DNA of 64,000 nucleotides from Micromonospora rhizosphaerae (GTDB taxonomy: Bacteria > Actinomycetota > Actinomycetes > Mycobacteriales > Micromonosporaceae): contig NZ_FMHV01000002.1 in assembly GCF_900091465.1 (NCBI RefSeq), positions 3,596,001 to 3,660,000 of the forward strand, in the 5' to 3' direction. Shown here in pieces: positions 17,899-26,420 of this stretch. Numbering within the stretch: the stretch's first letter is position 1; each line of letters opens with the position of its first letter. The notes under the pieces were generated by a model. It was given only the letters and a program-made list of their open reading frames with translations. It did no database searches and had not been told where the DNA came from. The position numbers were made by a program, and so were the translations under genes.

Positions 17899-18354
17899 CT
17901 ACTCGGCCGGTGCGCCTGTCCTGAGCAGAGCCAGTGACAGCATGATCACGACGATTCCGAGGCCCTCCAGGAGGGCAGGCAGCTGAAGAAGCAGGTCCTC
18001 TGTCGCGTACCCCTCAGCCGTGGCCGCCTTCGTCGGGTCCGATCGGTCGACGTGCAGGGTCAGCACGTCACCGTTGCGATACCGACCCTCGTCGAGTTCG
18101 CTGGAAAGCCGCTCCCGGTGCCGCACGCCGCCGAACGTGTAGTTCACCGTCAACCTCGTCGCCGCGAACGAACGACTGACCTTAAACCGCTCTACGTGGA
18201 CGACCCGACCAGTCGCTCGGGCCCCGGTGCGCACCCTCTCGTCGATCGCCGTACCCAGCCGGGCCGAAAGCACAAGTCCACTACCGATCAGGAGGGTGCC
18301 TAGGAAGACAGCCACGACGCTCCTCAGCCGCCGTCCACCGAACAAGTTCGCCAA
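17899..18354 (-). CDS. DUF3592 membrane protein A
   Basis: A 151-aa protein with one N-terminal and one C-terminal transmembrane helix around a domain of about 85 residues of DUF3592 type: ARATGRVVHVE, LTVNYTFGGVRHRERLSSE, then GDVLTLHVDRSDPTKA. Such proteins are presumed to expose the middle domain outside the membrane; the function is unknown. In Gram-positive genomes they often lie among polymorphic-toxin immunity genes, and here they start such a run. The start (ATG 18354) is the only good choice. Confidence 0.7.
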   Translation of the reverse strand: MANLFGGRRLRSVVAVFLGTLLIGSGLVLSARLGTAIDERVRTGARATGRVVHVERFKVSRSFAATRLTVNYTFGGVRHRERLSSELDEGRYRNGDVLTLHVDRSDPTKAATAEGYATEDLLLQLPALLEGLGIVVIMLSLALLRTGAPAE

Positions 18355-18477
18355 TCGGGTCCTCCAACCTCTCGATCCCTCTGCAGCTCAGTGCAGCAAC
18401 GTGCGAGCAGCGAGCAGTGGACTGCGAACAGCGGACTGGTCTAGCCGGCGAACCCTCAGACCCCATCGGCGGACTGC

Positions 18478-19032
18478 TTACTTTCGGCTGCCCTGCTTGT
18501 GCTTGGAGCGGATCGTGAACCCGGCACCTCCCGGAACCGGGGCAATGGACCGGCGCCGCGGCTTACGCGGAGGAAACCAGCGCTGGAACGGGATGCGGGA
18601 CAGCAGCGGCGGAACCGCGACGACCAGGATCACGAATCCGGCGACGCCCAGCCCTCCCTGGATGCGGCCTCGGTGTCCGCTGAGCTGGTCAAAGTCGGTG
18701 ACGAAATCACCCGGATCGGCCGGGTTCACCCAGATCGGCACCTCCTCGCCGATTGATCGGCACACCTCGACGCAGCCGACCTCCTGCTCGTACGTCCGGC
18801 CGGCCACCTCGTAACGGAAATACATTGTGGTCGACGGGCTTGTCCGGTTGCCGCCGGACTTCGTCACCTGGTCTTGGACAACCGCTCGCGCCGGCACACC
18901 CGTGGCTCGCAGTTGGGTCTGCCAGTCGTCGAGCGCGTACTGGGTATGGAACGGCAGCCACAGCAGCGCGCCGCCTGCCACAACCAGCAACACGCTGCCG
19001 AGGGTCGCCCACGCCGATGAGCGTCGCTGCAT
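18478..19032 (-). CDS. DUF3592 membrane protein B
   Basis: A 184-aa protein, second DUF3592 member in tandem. An N-terminal helix (ATLGSVLLVVAGGALLWLP) is followed by ARAVVQDQVTKS, the MYFRYEVAGRTYEQEVGC strand pair, VPIWVNPADPGDFV and a second helix before a basic tail. Two Cys residues (GCVEVC) in the exposed domain could form a disulphide. It has the same orientation as DUF3592 A, 124 bp upstream of it. The start at 19032 is preferred over 19089 because the extension is not family-like. Confidence 0.7.
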   Translation of the reverse strand: MQRRSSAWATLGSVLLVVAGGALLWLPFHTQYALDDWQTQLRATGVPARAVVQDQVTKSGGNRTSPSTTMYFRYEVAGRTYEQEVGCVEVCRSIGEEVPIWVNPADPGDFVTDFDQLSGHRGRIQGGLGVAGFVILVVAVPPLLSRIPFQRWFPPRKPRRRSIAPVPGGAGFTIRSKHKQGSRK

Positions 19033-19189
19033 GATCACGCGATCATCATGCGGCGATGACGCAACCCCGGGCCAAGGCACATGCGCCACTCGGCCACCCC
19101 CCGGTTGGGCATGGCGTCAATCCAGGAGGTGGGACGGCAAGTGCCAACTGTGGGCCGGGCTTGATGCACGAGATGAGCTGCATCGGTCC

Positions 19190-19600
19190 TCAGCTCCGGC
19201 GGTCCGGAGACCCGCCCTGACCACCGCGTGTGTCGGCCCCGGCGTCGTCACCATCCTCGCGGTAATGCGAGGAGCGGATCATGCCGCCGTCTTCCAGCAG
19301 GATCACCTGGTAGCCGTCGGCGACGAGAGCAGTGAAGATCTTGTCCGCCAGTTCCGGTTCCCGGGACGGATACTCCAGCTTCAGATCGACGACGTACGGG
19401 TGGTTGTCGAACGGCTCCAAGTCGGTGAGGCCGTCGAACCACACCCAGACGTGACCGCCGGCGAGGGTACCCATTACCGATTGGCTCTCGCCGGGCACCT
19501 CCCGACCGGTCGCCCCGGTCACCCCGGCGACCAGGTCCACCAGCCGCTCGAATGACTGCCCCTGGTCGACACCGCCCACCACGAGGCCGTAGTCCGCCAT
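19190..19600 (-). CDS. Hypothetical protein (possible immunity protein)
   Basis: A 136-aa acidic soluble protein not recognised by family. It opens with MADYGLVVGGVDQGQSFERL, has a central strand-rich HVWVWFDGLTDLEPFDNHPY segment and a Ser/Asp-rich end. Its size, acidity and location among Imm10, barstar and DUF3592 genes suit an immunity protein; this is inference from context. AAAGGAG precedes the ATG at 19600. The frame is open to 19648 without family signal. Confidence 0.5.
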   Translation of the reverse strand: MADYGLVVGGVDQGQSFERLVDLVAGVTGATGREVPGESQSVMGTLAGGHVWVWFDGLTDLEPFDNHPYVVDLKLEYPSREPELADKIFTALVADGYQVILLEDGGMIRSSHYREDGDDAGADTRGGQGGSPDRRS

Positions 19601-19689
19601 GGCCCTCTGCTCCTTTCGCCGAATCCAGTGGTTTCGGATCCCTTGCAAGAGCGGGGCGGCGTTACGGGCGCAGACGCCGGCTCAGCTTC

Positions 19690-20091
19690 CTATCGCAGGT
19701 GCCAGCGGACGACCAGCAAGACCATGGCCGCAAAGTACAAGTCCCTGCCGACCTGCGCCCACCACTCGCCTTCTGGGTGCGCGAATGGCGCCGATGGCGA
19801 ACTGACGGTGAGACGGAGCGGGTCCATCGGCCATTGCCTGACCTCTGGGTGAAAGGCCACCCGGTCGATGACGACCTTGCCGTCGTCTGAGCGGAACACG
19901 CCTTCGCAGGTTGACGCCTTCCGAAAGGGCTCACACTCGGTCGCCACGACGGTCCCCGGGATACCGAACTCCGATGCCCGCATAGCGTCGATGCCCCGGG
20001 ACAACAACCCGTACGCACACCAGGCGAACACCGTGATCAAAGCCACCGAGACCACGTGCGCCCATGCGGGCTTGTCGCGCATGCGCCGCAT
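19690..20091 (-). CDS. Hypothetical membrane protein
   Basis: A 133-aa protein with one N-terminal transmembrane helix (VVSVALITVFAWCAYGLLS), a small exposed domain containing two Cys (ECEPFRKASTCEG) and a C-terminal hydrophobic helix. The layout resembles DUF3592 proteins, but no family motif is clear. It is co-directional with the neighbouring small genes. Start choice: ATG 20091 (MRRMRDK) just before the helix; the frame is open to 20130. Confidence 0.5.
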   Translation of the reverse strand: MRRMRDKPAWAHVVSVALITVFAWCAYGLLSRGIDAMRASEFGIPGTVVATECEPFRKASTCEGVFRSDDGKVVIDRVAFHPEVRQWPMDPLRLTVSSPSAPFAHPEGEWWAQVGRDLYFAAMVLLVVRWHLR

Positions 20092-20229
20092 GCTACAAAA
20101 GCCAAGCTGCAGCACCACCCGGTCTGCCATCGACCCGCCTTGGCCAACCGCCGCTACCTTGGCAAGTCCCCTGCTGGGTTGGCCCGCCGTGCTGTCCTGG
20201 CGGCGGGTCGGGTCACGTAGGGGTCACGC

Positions 20230-20787
20230 ATGCAGAGCTATACGATGCGTCCTGTGATCAACAGTCGGGGGCTCAATCCGGTCCGGCTCCTACTTGCCCT
20301 GCCCCTCGCCGCCCTGATGATCGCGAGCTGCTCGACAAGCGGCGCCCGGAGCGCCACTGCCCCTGTAGCGTCGCCTCACCCAACGACCACCACGCGACCG
20401 TCGACCACGAAACCGGCCACAGTGGTCCTGGCGCAGATGGCGGGCGGCGCACCCACCCGCATGCTGAGGGTCGACCCGAGCGGGACCTGGAAGTGCAGCA
20501 ATTGCGCGGGCGACGGCAAACAGCACGACGGGCGGCTCAACCCCGACCAGGCGAGCCGGTTGCAGGAGCTGGCGCACGACCCAGCCTTGGAGAGGGAAAC
20601 AGACCTGGTGCGCGGGTACCGGCTGCCATGCCGGGAAGGGCTGGTCTCCACGGTGCAAATCGAACGCGTCCTCGTGACGTCAACCGACTGTGCCGGCGAC
20701 CAGCGGCCCCCGGTCGCCGCCGAGATCCTTCGCCTGTTGACTGATGCGACCCCGGCTGAGGCAACCCGACCGGGAGTCCCAAGCTGA
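20230..20787 (+). CDS. Hypothetical lipoprotein
   Basis: A 185-aa exported protein with a type II signal peptide. The hydrophobic stretch LLLALPLAALMIASC ends in a lipobox (IASC) with Cys at about residue 34, followed by a Ser/Thr/Pro linker and a domain with four more Cys (CSNC, LPC, TDC). The family is not recognised. The first Met is at 20230 and a second at 20245; neither has a clear ribosome site. It is transcribed away from the membrane-protein gene on its left. Confidence 0.6.
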   Translation: MQSYTMRPVINSRGLNPVRLLLALPLAALMIASCSTSGARSATAPVASPHPTTTTRPSTTKPATVVLAQMAGGAPTRMLRVDPSGTWKCSNCAGDGKQHDGRLNPDQASRLQELAHDPALERETDLVRGYRLPCREGLVSTVQIERVLVTSTDCAGDQRPPVAAEILRLLTDATPAEATRPGVPS

Positions 20788-20923
20788 AGGAGATTCCCCC
20801 GGGCAGCGTCACCGTCAGTGTTGTGGGAACCTGTCGCGATGTCACCTGCGCGCCTGCTGCCGGTCATCGGGGAGGAACCGTCCTGACCTGTGGATCGGTT
20901 GGTTTCTGCGGTGAGGTTGCCTG

Positions 20924-21301
20924 CTACTTCGGGTCGTCGGTCTGCCAGGGGTGGAGGAACTGGTCAGGCCGCAGCTTCCATGCTTCGAGGGCCGCGACGA
21001 GCTGAGCCTCGCCGATGACGGTCTTTGCTGCCACGAGGATCGCACCGATGTCGTAGTCGAAGCCGGAGATCTGGTCGGCGTCGTAGTCCCAGTGCTCCAG
21101 CTTGAAGGTGCGATCACGGTCGGATCGGGTCCAGCCCCGCCGTCGCGCGTCGGAGCCGGCGGCGGTCGCGATAGGTCGGATCTCGACGAACGCTCGTCGC
21201 CCTGGTCCGGAGGCGGGTACCTCGGTCACCAAGCGTCGCCCGAGACGCAGCGCGGTCAGTTTGTCGGTGGGCCACTCTGGTTGCCTGCCGTCCGCAGTCA
21301 T
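20924..21301 (-). CDS. Hypothetical protein
   Basis: A 125-aa soluble protein from ATG 21301, which overlaps the stop of the preceding small gene (ATGA), so the pair is translationally coupled. Visible are a basic N-terminal half, then the aromatic FKLEHWDYDADQISGFDYD stretch and a helix with KTVIGEAQLVAALEAW. The family is not recognised. Context suggests an accessory or immunity-type gene. Confidence 0.5.
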   Translation of the reverse strand: MTADGRQPEWPTDKLTALRLGRRLVTEVPASGPGRRAFVEIRPIATAAGSDARRRGWTRSDRDRTFKLEHWDYDADQISGFDYDIGAILVAAKTVIGEAQLVAALEAWKLRPDQFLHPWQTDDPK

Positions 21302-21504
21302 GCTGCGACCTGCTGGACGCGGCGCTCGACGAGATGACCGCTGACGAACGTGGCTGTAGGGCGGACCAGGGCGACGAGGTGGCGTGCGTTGACCTCCTGC
21401 CACCGGTCCTGGGTGGCCGTCGTCATGCGTTCGTCAAGGTGAAGGAGTCCCGCCCTCGGGTACATCAACCACCAGCGGAGGCACGCGATCGGCCAGTAGG
21501 TCAT
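21298..21504 (-). CDS. Small hypothetical protein upstream of a coupled gene
   Basis: At most 68 residues (ATG 21504); an internal ATG at 21426 would give 42. The stop overlaps the next start by ATGA. The ATG at 21504 lies only 12 bp from the inverted repeat of an IS5-type element, so its original promoter has been cut away. It may be the 3' remainder of a longer gene. Confidence 0.4.
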   Translation of the reverse strand: MTYWPIACLRWWLMYPRAGLLHLDERMTTATQDRWQEVNARHLVALVRPTATFVSGHLVERRVQQVAA

Positions 21505-21515
21505 GGCGGCGGCCC

Positions 21516-22552
21516 TAGCCCGTGTTTCGTAAGGCTCTGCTAGGCGGTGAGAAGCCGGCGTGGCGGTGATCGATAAGAGAGGAGGTCTCCGGTAGATCGG
21601 TTAGCGACCAAGCAAACCGAAGACCGACCGGAGACCTCGTGCCCAGGGTAGCGGCAGCGAGGCGGCACGATCTCACCGACGCTCAGTGGGCGGGGCTGCG
21701 GCCTGTTCTGCCTGTGGAGCCGGGCCGGGGGCGTCCGCCGCGTTGGACGAAACGGCAGATCATCGACGGGATCCGGTGGCGGGTCCGGACCGGGACGCCG
21801 TGGCGGGATGTGCCGGAGGTGTATGGGCCTTGGCAGACCTTGTATCGCTGGTTCCGGCGCTGGCAGCGTGACGGCACGTGGGCGAAGGTCCTGGCAGGGT
21901 TGCAGGCCGGGGCAGACGCCGCCGGGAAGATCGACTGGACGGTGAGCGTCGATTCCACGATCAGCCGCGCTCACCAGCACGCTGCGGGCGCCCGCCGGGA
22001 CGGTCACCTGCAGAAGGAGCCGCCGGGTGGTGTTGCCACCGAGCCTGCCGATCATGGGCTGGGTCGTTCCCGGGGCGGGTTCACCACCAAGACGCACCTG
22101 GCCTGCGAGCAGGGCCGTAAGACCCTCACCGTGGTGATCACCGGTGGGCAGCGCGGAGACAGCCCGCAGTTCATCACCGTGCTGGAGCGGATCAAGGTGT
22201 ACCGGGTCGGCGGCGGCCGGCCCCGGACTCGTCCCGACCTGGTCCTGGCCGACAAGGCGTACACCAGCCGCGGCAACCGCGGGTATGCCCGCCGCCGAAA
22301 GATCCGGGTCTGCATCCCGAGCAAGGCCGACCAGGACGCTCACCGTAAGGCCAAGGGATCCAAAGGCGGACGACCACCCGCCTTCAACCCGGTCGACTAC
22401 CGATTGCGGCACGCCGTGGAGTGCGGCATCAACCAGCTCAAACAGCACCGCGCCATGGTCACCCGCTACGACAAACTCGCCGTCCGCTTCGAAGCCACCG
22501 TCACCGTCGCCATCATCAACCAGTGGCTCCGAGCCTTATGAAACACGGGCTA
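21516..22552. mobile_element. IS5-type element, copy 1 (intact)
   Basis: 1037 bp between near-perfect 22-bp inverted repeats (TAGCCCGTGTTTCGTAAGG at the left, complement at the right, one mismatch). CTAG occurs at both junctions (21515-21518 and 22550-22553), consistent with a TA or CTAG target duplication. A second copy of identical length lies at 33981-36287. It was inserted between a hypothetical membrane protein gene and the small genes downstream of it, all on the minus strand. Confidence 0.9.
21639..22541 (+). CDS. IS5-family transposase
   Basis: A 300-aa transposase with an N-terminal DUF4096-like domain (LTDAQWAGLRPVLP, TGTPWRDVPEVYGPWQTLY) followed by the DDE core: VSVDSTISRAHQH (Asp), [14 protein letters not shown] (Asp) and [16 protein letters not shown] (Glu). 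Complete frame from GTG 21639, ending 11 bp before the right end. It is probably active. Confidence 0.9.
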   Translation: MPRVAAARRHDLTDAQWAGLRPVLPVEPGRGRPPRWTKRQIIDGIRWRVRTGTPWRDVPEVYGPWQTLYRWFRRWQRDGTWAKVLAGLQAGADAAGKIDWTVSVDSTISRAHQHAAGARRDGHLQKEPPGGVATEPADHGLGRSRGGFTTKTHLACEQGRKTLTVVITGGQRGDSPQFITVLERIKVYRVGGGRPRTRPDLVLADKAYTSRGNRGYARRRKIRVCIPSKADQDAHRKAKGSKGGRPPAFNPVDYRLRHAVECGINQLKQHRAMVTRYDKLAVRFEATVTVAIINQWLRAL

Positions 22553-23110
22553 GTGGTCGTTGAGCATGAAGACGAGTGTCTGGTGCTCGACGTCGAGGAA
22601 CGCGACCCGCCACCGCGGCGACGGGTCTGTTTCGTTGTACGACCTGCTGTGCAGCCACCGCGACTCGGTGGGCAGGAACGGCGTCAGGGCCGGCCAAACG
22701 TCTGCGGGGCTGCTGTCGTGCGGGAGTTCATCCAGATTGACAGATTCGTACGGCACGAATTCGTACCGCTTCGCCAACCACTGCGCGTCCTCCGGGCGCA
22801 GCTTGACCACGCCCTGGTACGCCCAGTCCGTCGGGCCGGGCATTCTCGAACATGGGTTGCCCGAGGCGCGCAACTGCCAGTGGATTTCTGGGTACTCACC
22901 GAGGCCCGGCAAGTCCTCCGGAGGGTCCCAACGGTCGGTGCGGACCTTTGCCTCTGCGGCATGCACGGACTCCTGGCACGTGCGCGTCTCCGCCGAATCG
23001 TCACCGACGAGCAGGAACCCGGCCGCGACGCACCCGACGACCGCCAGCAACATCGCAGCAGACGCGCCGAGTAAAGCCACCAGCAGCGGCCTGCGCGTCT
23101 TCATGGCCAT
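22550..23110 (-). CDS. Hypothetical membrane-anchored protein
   Basis: A 186-aa protein with an N-terminal hydrophobic helix (about residues 9-36), followed by an exposed domain with Cys residues (TCQES, PCSRM) and the block AYQGVVKLRPEDAQWLAKRY. The family is not recognised. Its TAG stop coincides with the IS5 target CTAG, so the gene is complete, but any downstream co-transcription has been interrupted by the element. Confidence 0.55.
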   Translation of the reverse strand: MAMKTRRPLLVALLGASAAMLLAVVGCVAAGFLLVGDDSAETRTCQESVHAAEAKVRTDRWDPPEDLPGLGEYPEIHWQLRASGNPCSRMPGPTDWAYQGVVKLRPEDAQWLAKRYEFVPYESVNLDELPHDSSPADVWPALTPFLPTESRWLHSRSYNETDPSPRWRVAFLDVEHQTLVFMLNDH

Positions 23111-23279
23111 GAGAATACGAGTCCTCGACCATCCATCGTCGGTCGGGCAGTCGCATCCGAATCAGGGGCTAGAACGGTGAGGACGGCGGATCGAACCGCT
23201 CGCTCGTTAGGCTGCGCCGACGCCGAACTTCGGAGATGAGGAACTGGCGACGGCCAACAGCGGCGGCACGAAGTGGTGG

Positions 23280-23657
23280 GTGCCTGAGGTCCTGCGTGAC
23301 GTGGGCGCAACCGACGAGTACGACGCCGACATCTACATGGTGGGCGTTCGCGAGAGCACTGACCCGGAGGCGCGGTCGCTCGTGTTCCAGGAGGGCTACG
23401 ACGACGAGGACAGCTACTGCCTGGTCATTGACCCTGGCCAGGCGACGTTCTATGGCGGGGTCATCGAATGCACCGTCAGCGACGACCAGCTGCATCTCCT
23501 TCTCAGCGAGTCCGCTGCCGAGGAGTTGGGTACCCCCACGGAGCTGCGCTTTTCACTCATGCTGCCCCCTGACCAGCTGCAGCTCCTACGCCGCGGGCTT
23601 ACTCGGGTCCTCACCTCCGGTCACCCGGAAGATGTCCCGCGACGACTCGACGTCTAG
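23280..23657 (+). CDS. Imm10 family immunity protein
   Basis: A 125-aa protein matching immunity protein 10, predicted to neutralise toxin domains of polymorphic/contact-dependent toxins. The core signature is clear: FQEGYDDEDSYCLVID, ATFYGGVIECTV, LHLLLSESAAEELG and a final LQLLRRGLTRVL helix. The start is uncertain: GTG 23280 or ATG 23337 (MVGVRES). No toxin gene is found next to it, only other immunity-type genes. Confidence 0.75.
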   Translation: MPEVLRDVGATDEYDADIYMVGVRESTDPEARSLVFQEGYDDEDSYCLVIDPGQATFYGGVIECTVSDDQLHLLLSESAAEELGTPTELRFSLMLPPDQLQLLRRGLTRVLTSGHPEDVPRRLDV

Positions 23658-23788
23658 CCTTTCAGCCCCTTGCCCCGATGCAGCAAGCGCTGTTGGTGCT
23701 CTGACCAGAAACGTCTGCCGCGTTGGGCGACAGGCGAGGTCCCGCAGTTCAGCCCGGTCCGCGCCGCGGCCCAATGCGACGACGCCAA

Positions 23789-24256
23789 TTAAAGCTGGAG
23801 GCTGGCGATCTCCCGTTCCAGTTCCACGGCCTCCTCGTCTCGGTCGCACAGCAGCAGCACCCTGAACGGGACGCCCTTGCCGTACGGCCGACCGACCGGG
23901 TTAGCCCAGGTACGAACGGCGCGCGACAGGACCCTAAATAGAATCTGCCGCTCGTCGAAGCTGCCGGACATCAGCAGTGGCGCACGGTCAACCACGATGA
24001 CGTAGGCATCGGCGGGCATCCAGTTCAGGTCACGGAGGCAGTCGGACAACGCGTCCCAGTTCCAGCCGAAGTAGCCGGGAAAGAGCAGCGCGTCGGAGAA
24101 CTCGTAGAAGACAAGGTTCGCATCCGTCATCTTCGCCCCGTCCAACCGGGCGACGACGAGCCTGCCCGTCTCCGGCAGGATCGCCCCTACCTGCACGACC
24201 GCACTGCGCGGGCACACCGTCAGTGCATCGCCAGAGCCGTCCCACCAGTCACTCAT
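23789..24256 (-). CDS. Barstar-family protein A
   Basis: A 155-aa protein with the barstar (ribonuclease inhibitor) fold pattern: a strand ending in LDGAKMTDANLVFYEFSDAL, then GYFGWNWDALSDCLRDL, in which the Trp-Asp-Ala-Leu-Asp-Cys-Leu helix is the barnase-binding element, and a later strand DAYVIVVDRA. Barstars bind and block barnase-like secreted RNases. It is longer than classical barstar (about 90 aa) owing to an N-terminal extension. No barnase gene is nearby. Confidence 0.75.
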   Translation of the reverse strand: MSDWWDGSGDALTVCPRSAVVQVGAILPETGRLVVARLDGAKMTDANLVFYEFSDALLFPGYFGWNWDALSDCLRDLNWMPADAYVIVVDRAPLLMSGSFDERQILFRVLSRAVRTWANPVGRPYGKGVPFRVLLLCDRDEEAVELEREIASLQL

Positions 24257-24421
24257 CTTCACCCTGATCTTGTGCCAGCAGCTGCTGCAGCAGCGTTTCC
24301 ATCCGACACCGCGAACGCTAGTGGTCGAAGGATCTAGGTACCGGCATTCATCTCCGGAGACGCCCAGCGGGTGGCGAGCCAGTGGGGTCGCCTCGCCGCC
24401 CGCTGCCGTCGCCCGATCCTG

Positions 24422-24697
24422 CTAATAGCCCTCCCGCGGGTCGCGGGCCAGCATCAAAGGGGCCGAGTCAAGACTCAGCGGGAGGGTCCCTGGGTCGAGG
24501 TGGATGTGGGCCCCACACGGTGCCCGCTCGTCGGAGAGGGCGAGGCACCATCGTGCGAGATCCCGCGGCCCTGCTCGGTCGCCAAAGATCTCAACCGAGC
24601 CGTCCACGATCTCTACGGACACTGTGCCACCCTCCACGGGCGCGACAACGCCACGCGTCCTGTCGTAGCCAGGCACCGACAACACGATCTCATCCAC
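24422..24697 (-). CDS. Imm32-like immunity protein
   Basis: A 91-aa protein from GTG 24697. It has strands VSVEIVDGSVEIFGD, a helix PRDLARWCLALSDE, then GAHIHLDPGTLPLSLDSAPLML. This resembles the Imm32 immunity family (single-domain, HxHLD motif). The family call rests on this short pattern. It lies between two barstar genes, which supports an immunity role. Confidence 0.5.
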   Translation of the reverse strand: MDEIVLSVPGYDRTRGVVAPVEGGTVSVEIVDGSVEIFGDRAGPRDLARWCLALSDERAPCGAHIHLDPGTLPLSLDSAPLMLARDPREGY

Positions 24698-24833
24698 GCA
24701 GCGAGTGTGCCCCACGCCCAGCCGTCGCTGGGTTCGGTCACCGCCACTTGGAGTCTGCGGTAATCGCACCGTGGCCACCGACCGCCCTCGGCGGCAGAAG
24801 CGGATGCCATGAGTCGCGCCCCATACTTGGATC

Positions 24834-25253
24834 GTGACCAACCAGAGCGATGTCCTTCCCGTCCTTGTCATCGACGGAGCCTCGTTCTCCGATTTCGACG
24901 GCTTCGCACGCGAGTTTTCGCAGCTGCTTTGTCGCTATACCTGGCACGGAAACCTGGATGCCTTCAACGACATCCTCCGAGGAGGCTTCGGAACCCCCGA
25001 GACCGGATGGGTGCTGAGGTGGGTCAACTCTGAGTCGTCTCGGGCCGCGCTCGGTTACGACGCGACAATCCGATGGCTAAAGCAGATTCTCCTCACCTGC
25101 GACCCATCGAACCGTGCGAACGTCGAGGCCAGGATCAGCAACGCGCGGCGTGGCCAGGGGCCGACCCTTTTCGACATGATCGTAGAGATCATCCACGACC
25201 ACGGTCCCGGCGGCAACGAATCCGAAGACGGCATCGTCCTCGAGTTGGTCTAG
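24834..25253 (+). CDS. Barstar-family protein B
   Basis: A 139-aa barstar homolog: VLVIDGASFSDFDGFAREFS (first strand and helix), HGNLDAFNDILRGGFGTP (binding helix with Asn-Leu-Asp-Ala-Phe-Asn-Asp), then a second half of helices. It differs strongly in sequence from barstar A, so the two probably recognise different RNases. The ATG at 24834 is the natural start; it is divergent from the Imm32-like gene, sharing a 136-bp promoter region. Confidence 0.75.
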   Translation: MTNQSDVLPVLVIDGASFSDFDGFAREFSQLLCRYTWHGNLDAFNDILRGGFGTPETGWVLRWVNSESSRAALGYDATIRWLKQILLTCDPSNRANVEARISNARRGQGPTLFDMIVEIIHDHGPGGNESEDGIVLELV

Positions 25254-25367
25254 CCACAGGGGCCGGATGAAACGGTCAACTGACCGACGCCGATCCTCCT
25301 AGGACGGTCTAGCGGGTGTGACGTGGGCGGGAAGCGTCCGCGCGTCGGCATCGGGCCGGCAGAGACG

Positions 25368-25661
25368 ATGAGTGCGCCAAAGATCGACTGTCCTGGACGT
25401 CCCCACGTCATCGGCGCCCCGCCAGGGCCGGACGACGCCGAGGTCGAGCTGGAGTACGACGACGTGGAGGGCTACGTGGAGGACGGCGAGGGCGTGGCGC
25501 CGGTCGTCGACGTGCAGCTGCCCGAGCACGATGTCGAGCCCGATCGCGCCACCGAGGCCGAGGAGGCGGCCGGCGACGAGCCGCAGGCCGAGGCCGAGAC
25601 GGACCCGTGCCCGGAGGCCTACCTGGACGCGGGCGAGCCTGAGACGAAGGGCGACGAGTGA
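25368..25661 (+). CDS. Small highly acidic protein
   Basis: A 97-aa product from ATG 25368, very rich in Asp and Glu (for example DAEVELEYDDVEGYVEDGEG) with an N-terminal KIDCPGRPHVIG segment and no hydrophobic segment. The family is not recognised; acidic small proteins of this kind are often DNA mimics or immunity/antitoxin-like, but no evidence here fixes either. GTG 25323 upstream is an alternative. Confidence 0.45.
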   Translation: MSAPKIDCPGRPHVIGAPPGPDDAEVELEYDDVEGYVEDGEGVAPVVDVQLPEHDVEPDRATEAEEAAGDEPQAEAETDPCPEAYLDAGEPETKGDE

Positions 25662-25677
25662 GCCTGACCCCGATGGG

Positions 25678-25848
25678 TCAGCCGGCGGCGCGCACCAGCC
25701 CGGCCACCTGATCGAGCCAGTAGACCGCGTACGCCTTGACCGTCCAGACGGTGGCCTCGGCCGGCAACCCGCGGTTGAAGCGTGCCTTGATCTCGGTGAG
25801 CTTGGCGTTGACCTCCTCGGCACTGGACCCGTAGACCGGGGGCACGCT
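25678..25848 (-). pseudogene. Fragment of a tyrosine-recombinase (integrase) N-terminus
   Basis: The minus strand encodes about 56 residues resembling the core-binding N-terminal domain of phage-type integrases: AEEVNAKLTEIKARF, NRGLPAEATVWTVKAYAVYW, then LDQVAG before an early stop. No catalytic domain (R..HxxR..Y) follows. It is a short remnant, perhaps the left-over of an integrated element whose attachment site was nearby. Confidence 0.4.
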
Positions 25849-26077
25849 TGAACGTGCCGTTCACCGACAGCACCGACGCGGCCCCGGCCCCGGCGGCATC
25901 CTGAAGCGAGCTCCTCCGTCCCGGTTTGACGCGCACCGCGGTAGGGAAATTTCGCGGACACCTCAACGAAGGAGACTGTATGGAGACGTCCGCTAGCGCC
26001 GGGCGCAGTTACCGACAACCGACACGTCCATGCGTGGCGGTGCGTGCTGCAGCGCCGACCGCGAGGGGGCGAGCCTA

Positions 26078-26245
26078 ATGGCTCGCGTCGGTCGCTACGG
26101 GATCCCAGGGTTCGTGTGGTTCCTGATCTGGCTCGTCGTCTGCATCTTGATCGTCATCCTGTTGGCGCTGCTCATACACCACTTCGGAGGCGCCTCGCTT
26201 TCGCTCAAGCTCGGCCACTTCTACCTGAACATCGGGGTCACCTGA
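26078..26245 (+). CDS. Small single-pass membrane protein
   Basis: A 55-aa product from ATG 26078: a short basic start, then a very hydrophobic helix (FVWFLIWLVVCILIVILLAL) and a short Ser/Gly-rich tail. The family is not recognised. A strong hairpin follows 46 bp after its stop, which supports a real transcription unit. Confidence 0.5.
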   Translation: MARVGRYGIPGFVWFLIWLVVCILIVILLALLIHHFGGASLSLKLGHFYLNIGVT

Positions 26246-26290
26246 CCTGCCAGATCGTCGACACTCCGGCGCCGGTACCGCACCGGGTTT

Positions 26291-26319
26291 GTTAGCCGTC
26301 ACCTTCGGTGACGGCTAAC
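26291..26319. terminator. Rho-independent-like hairpin
   Basis: Perfect 13-bp arms GTTAGCCGTCACC and GGTGACGGCTAAC with a 3-nt loop; it follows the small membrane protein gene and can act in both directions. Confidence 0.8.
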
Positions 26320-26420
26320 ACGGCTTGGAAGTGAGCCACCCCCGCTTTCATGGAGCTTCTTGACCATGGTCTGGTGGCCGTGGGGAGGAAGTCGTCCGTG
26401 GCAGCACCGAAGAAGTATCC

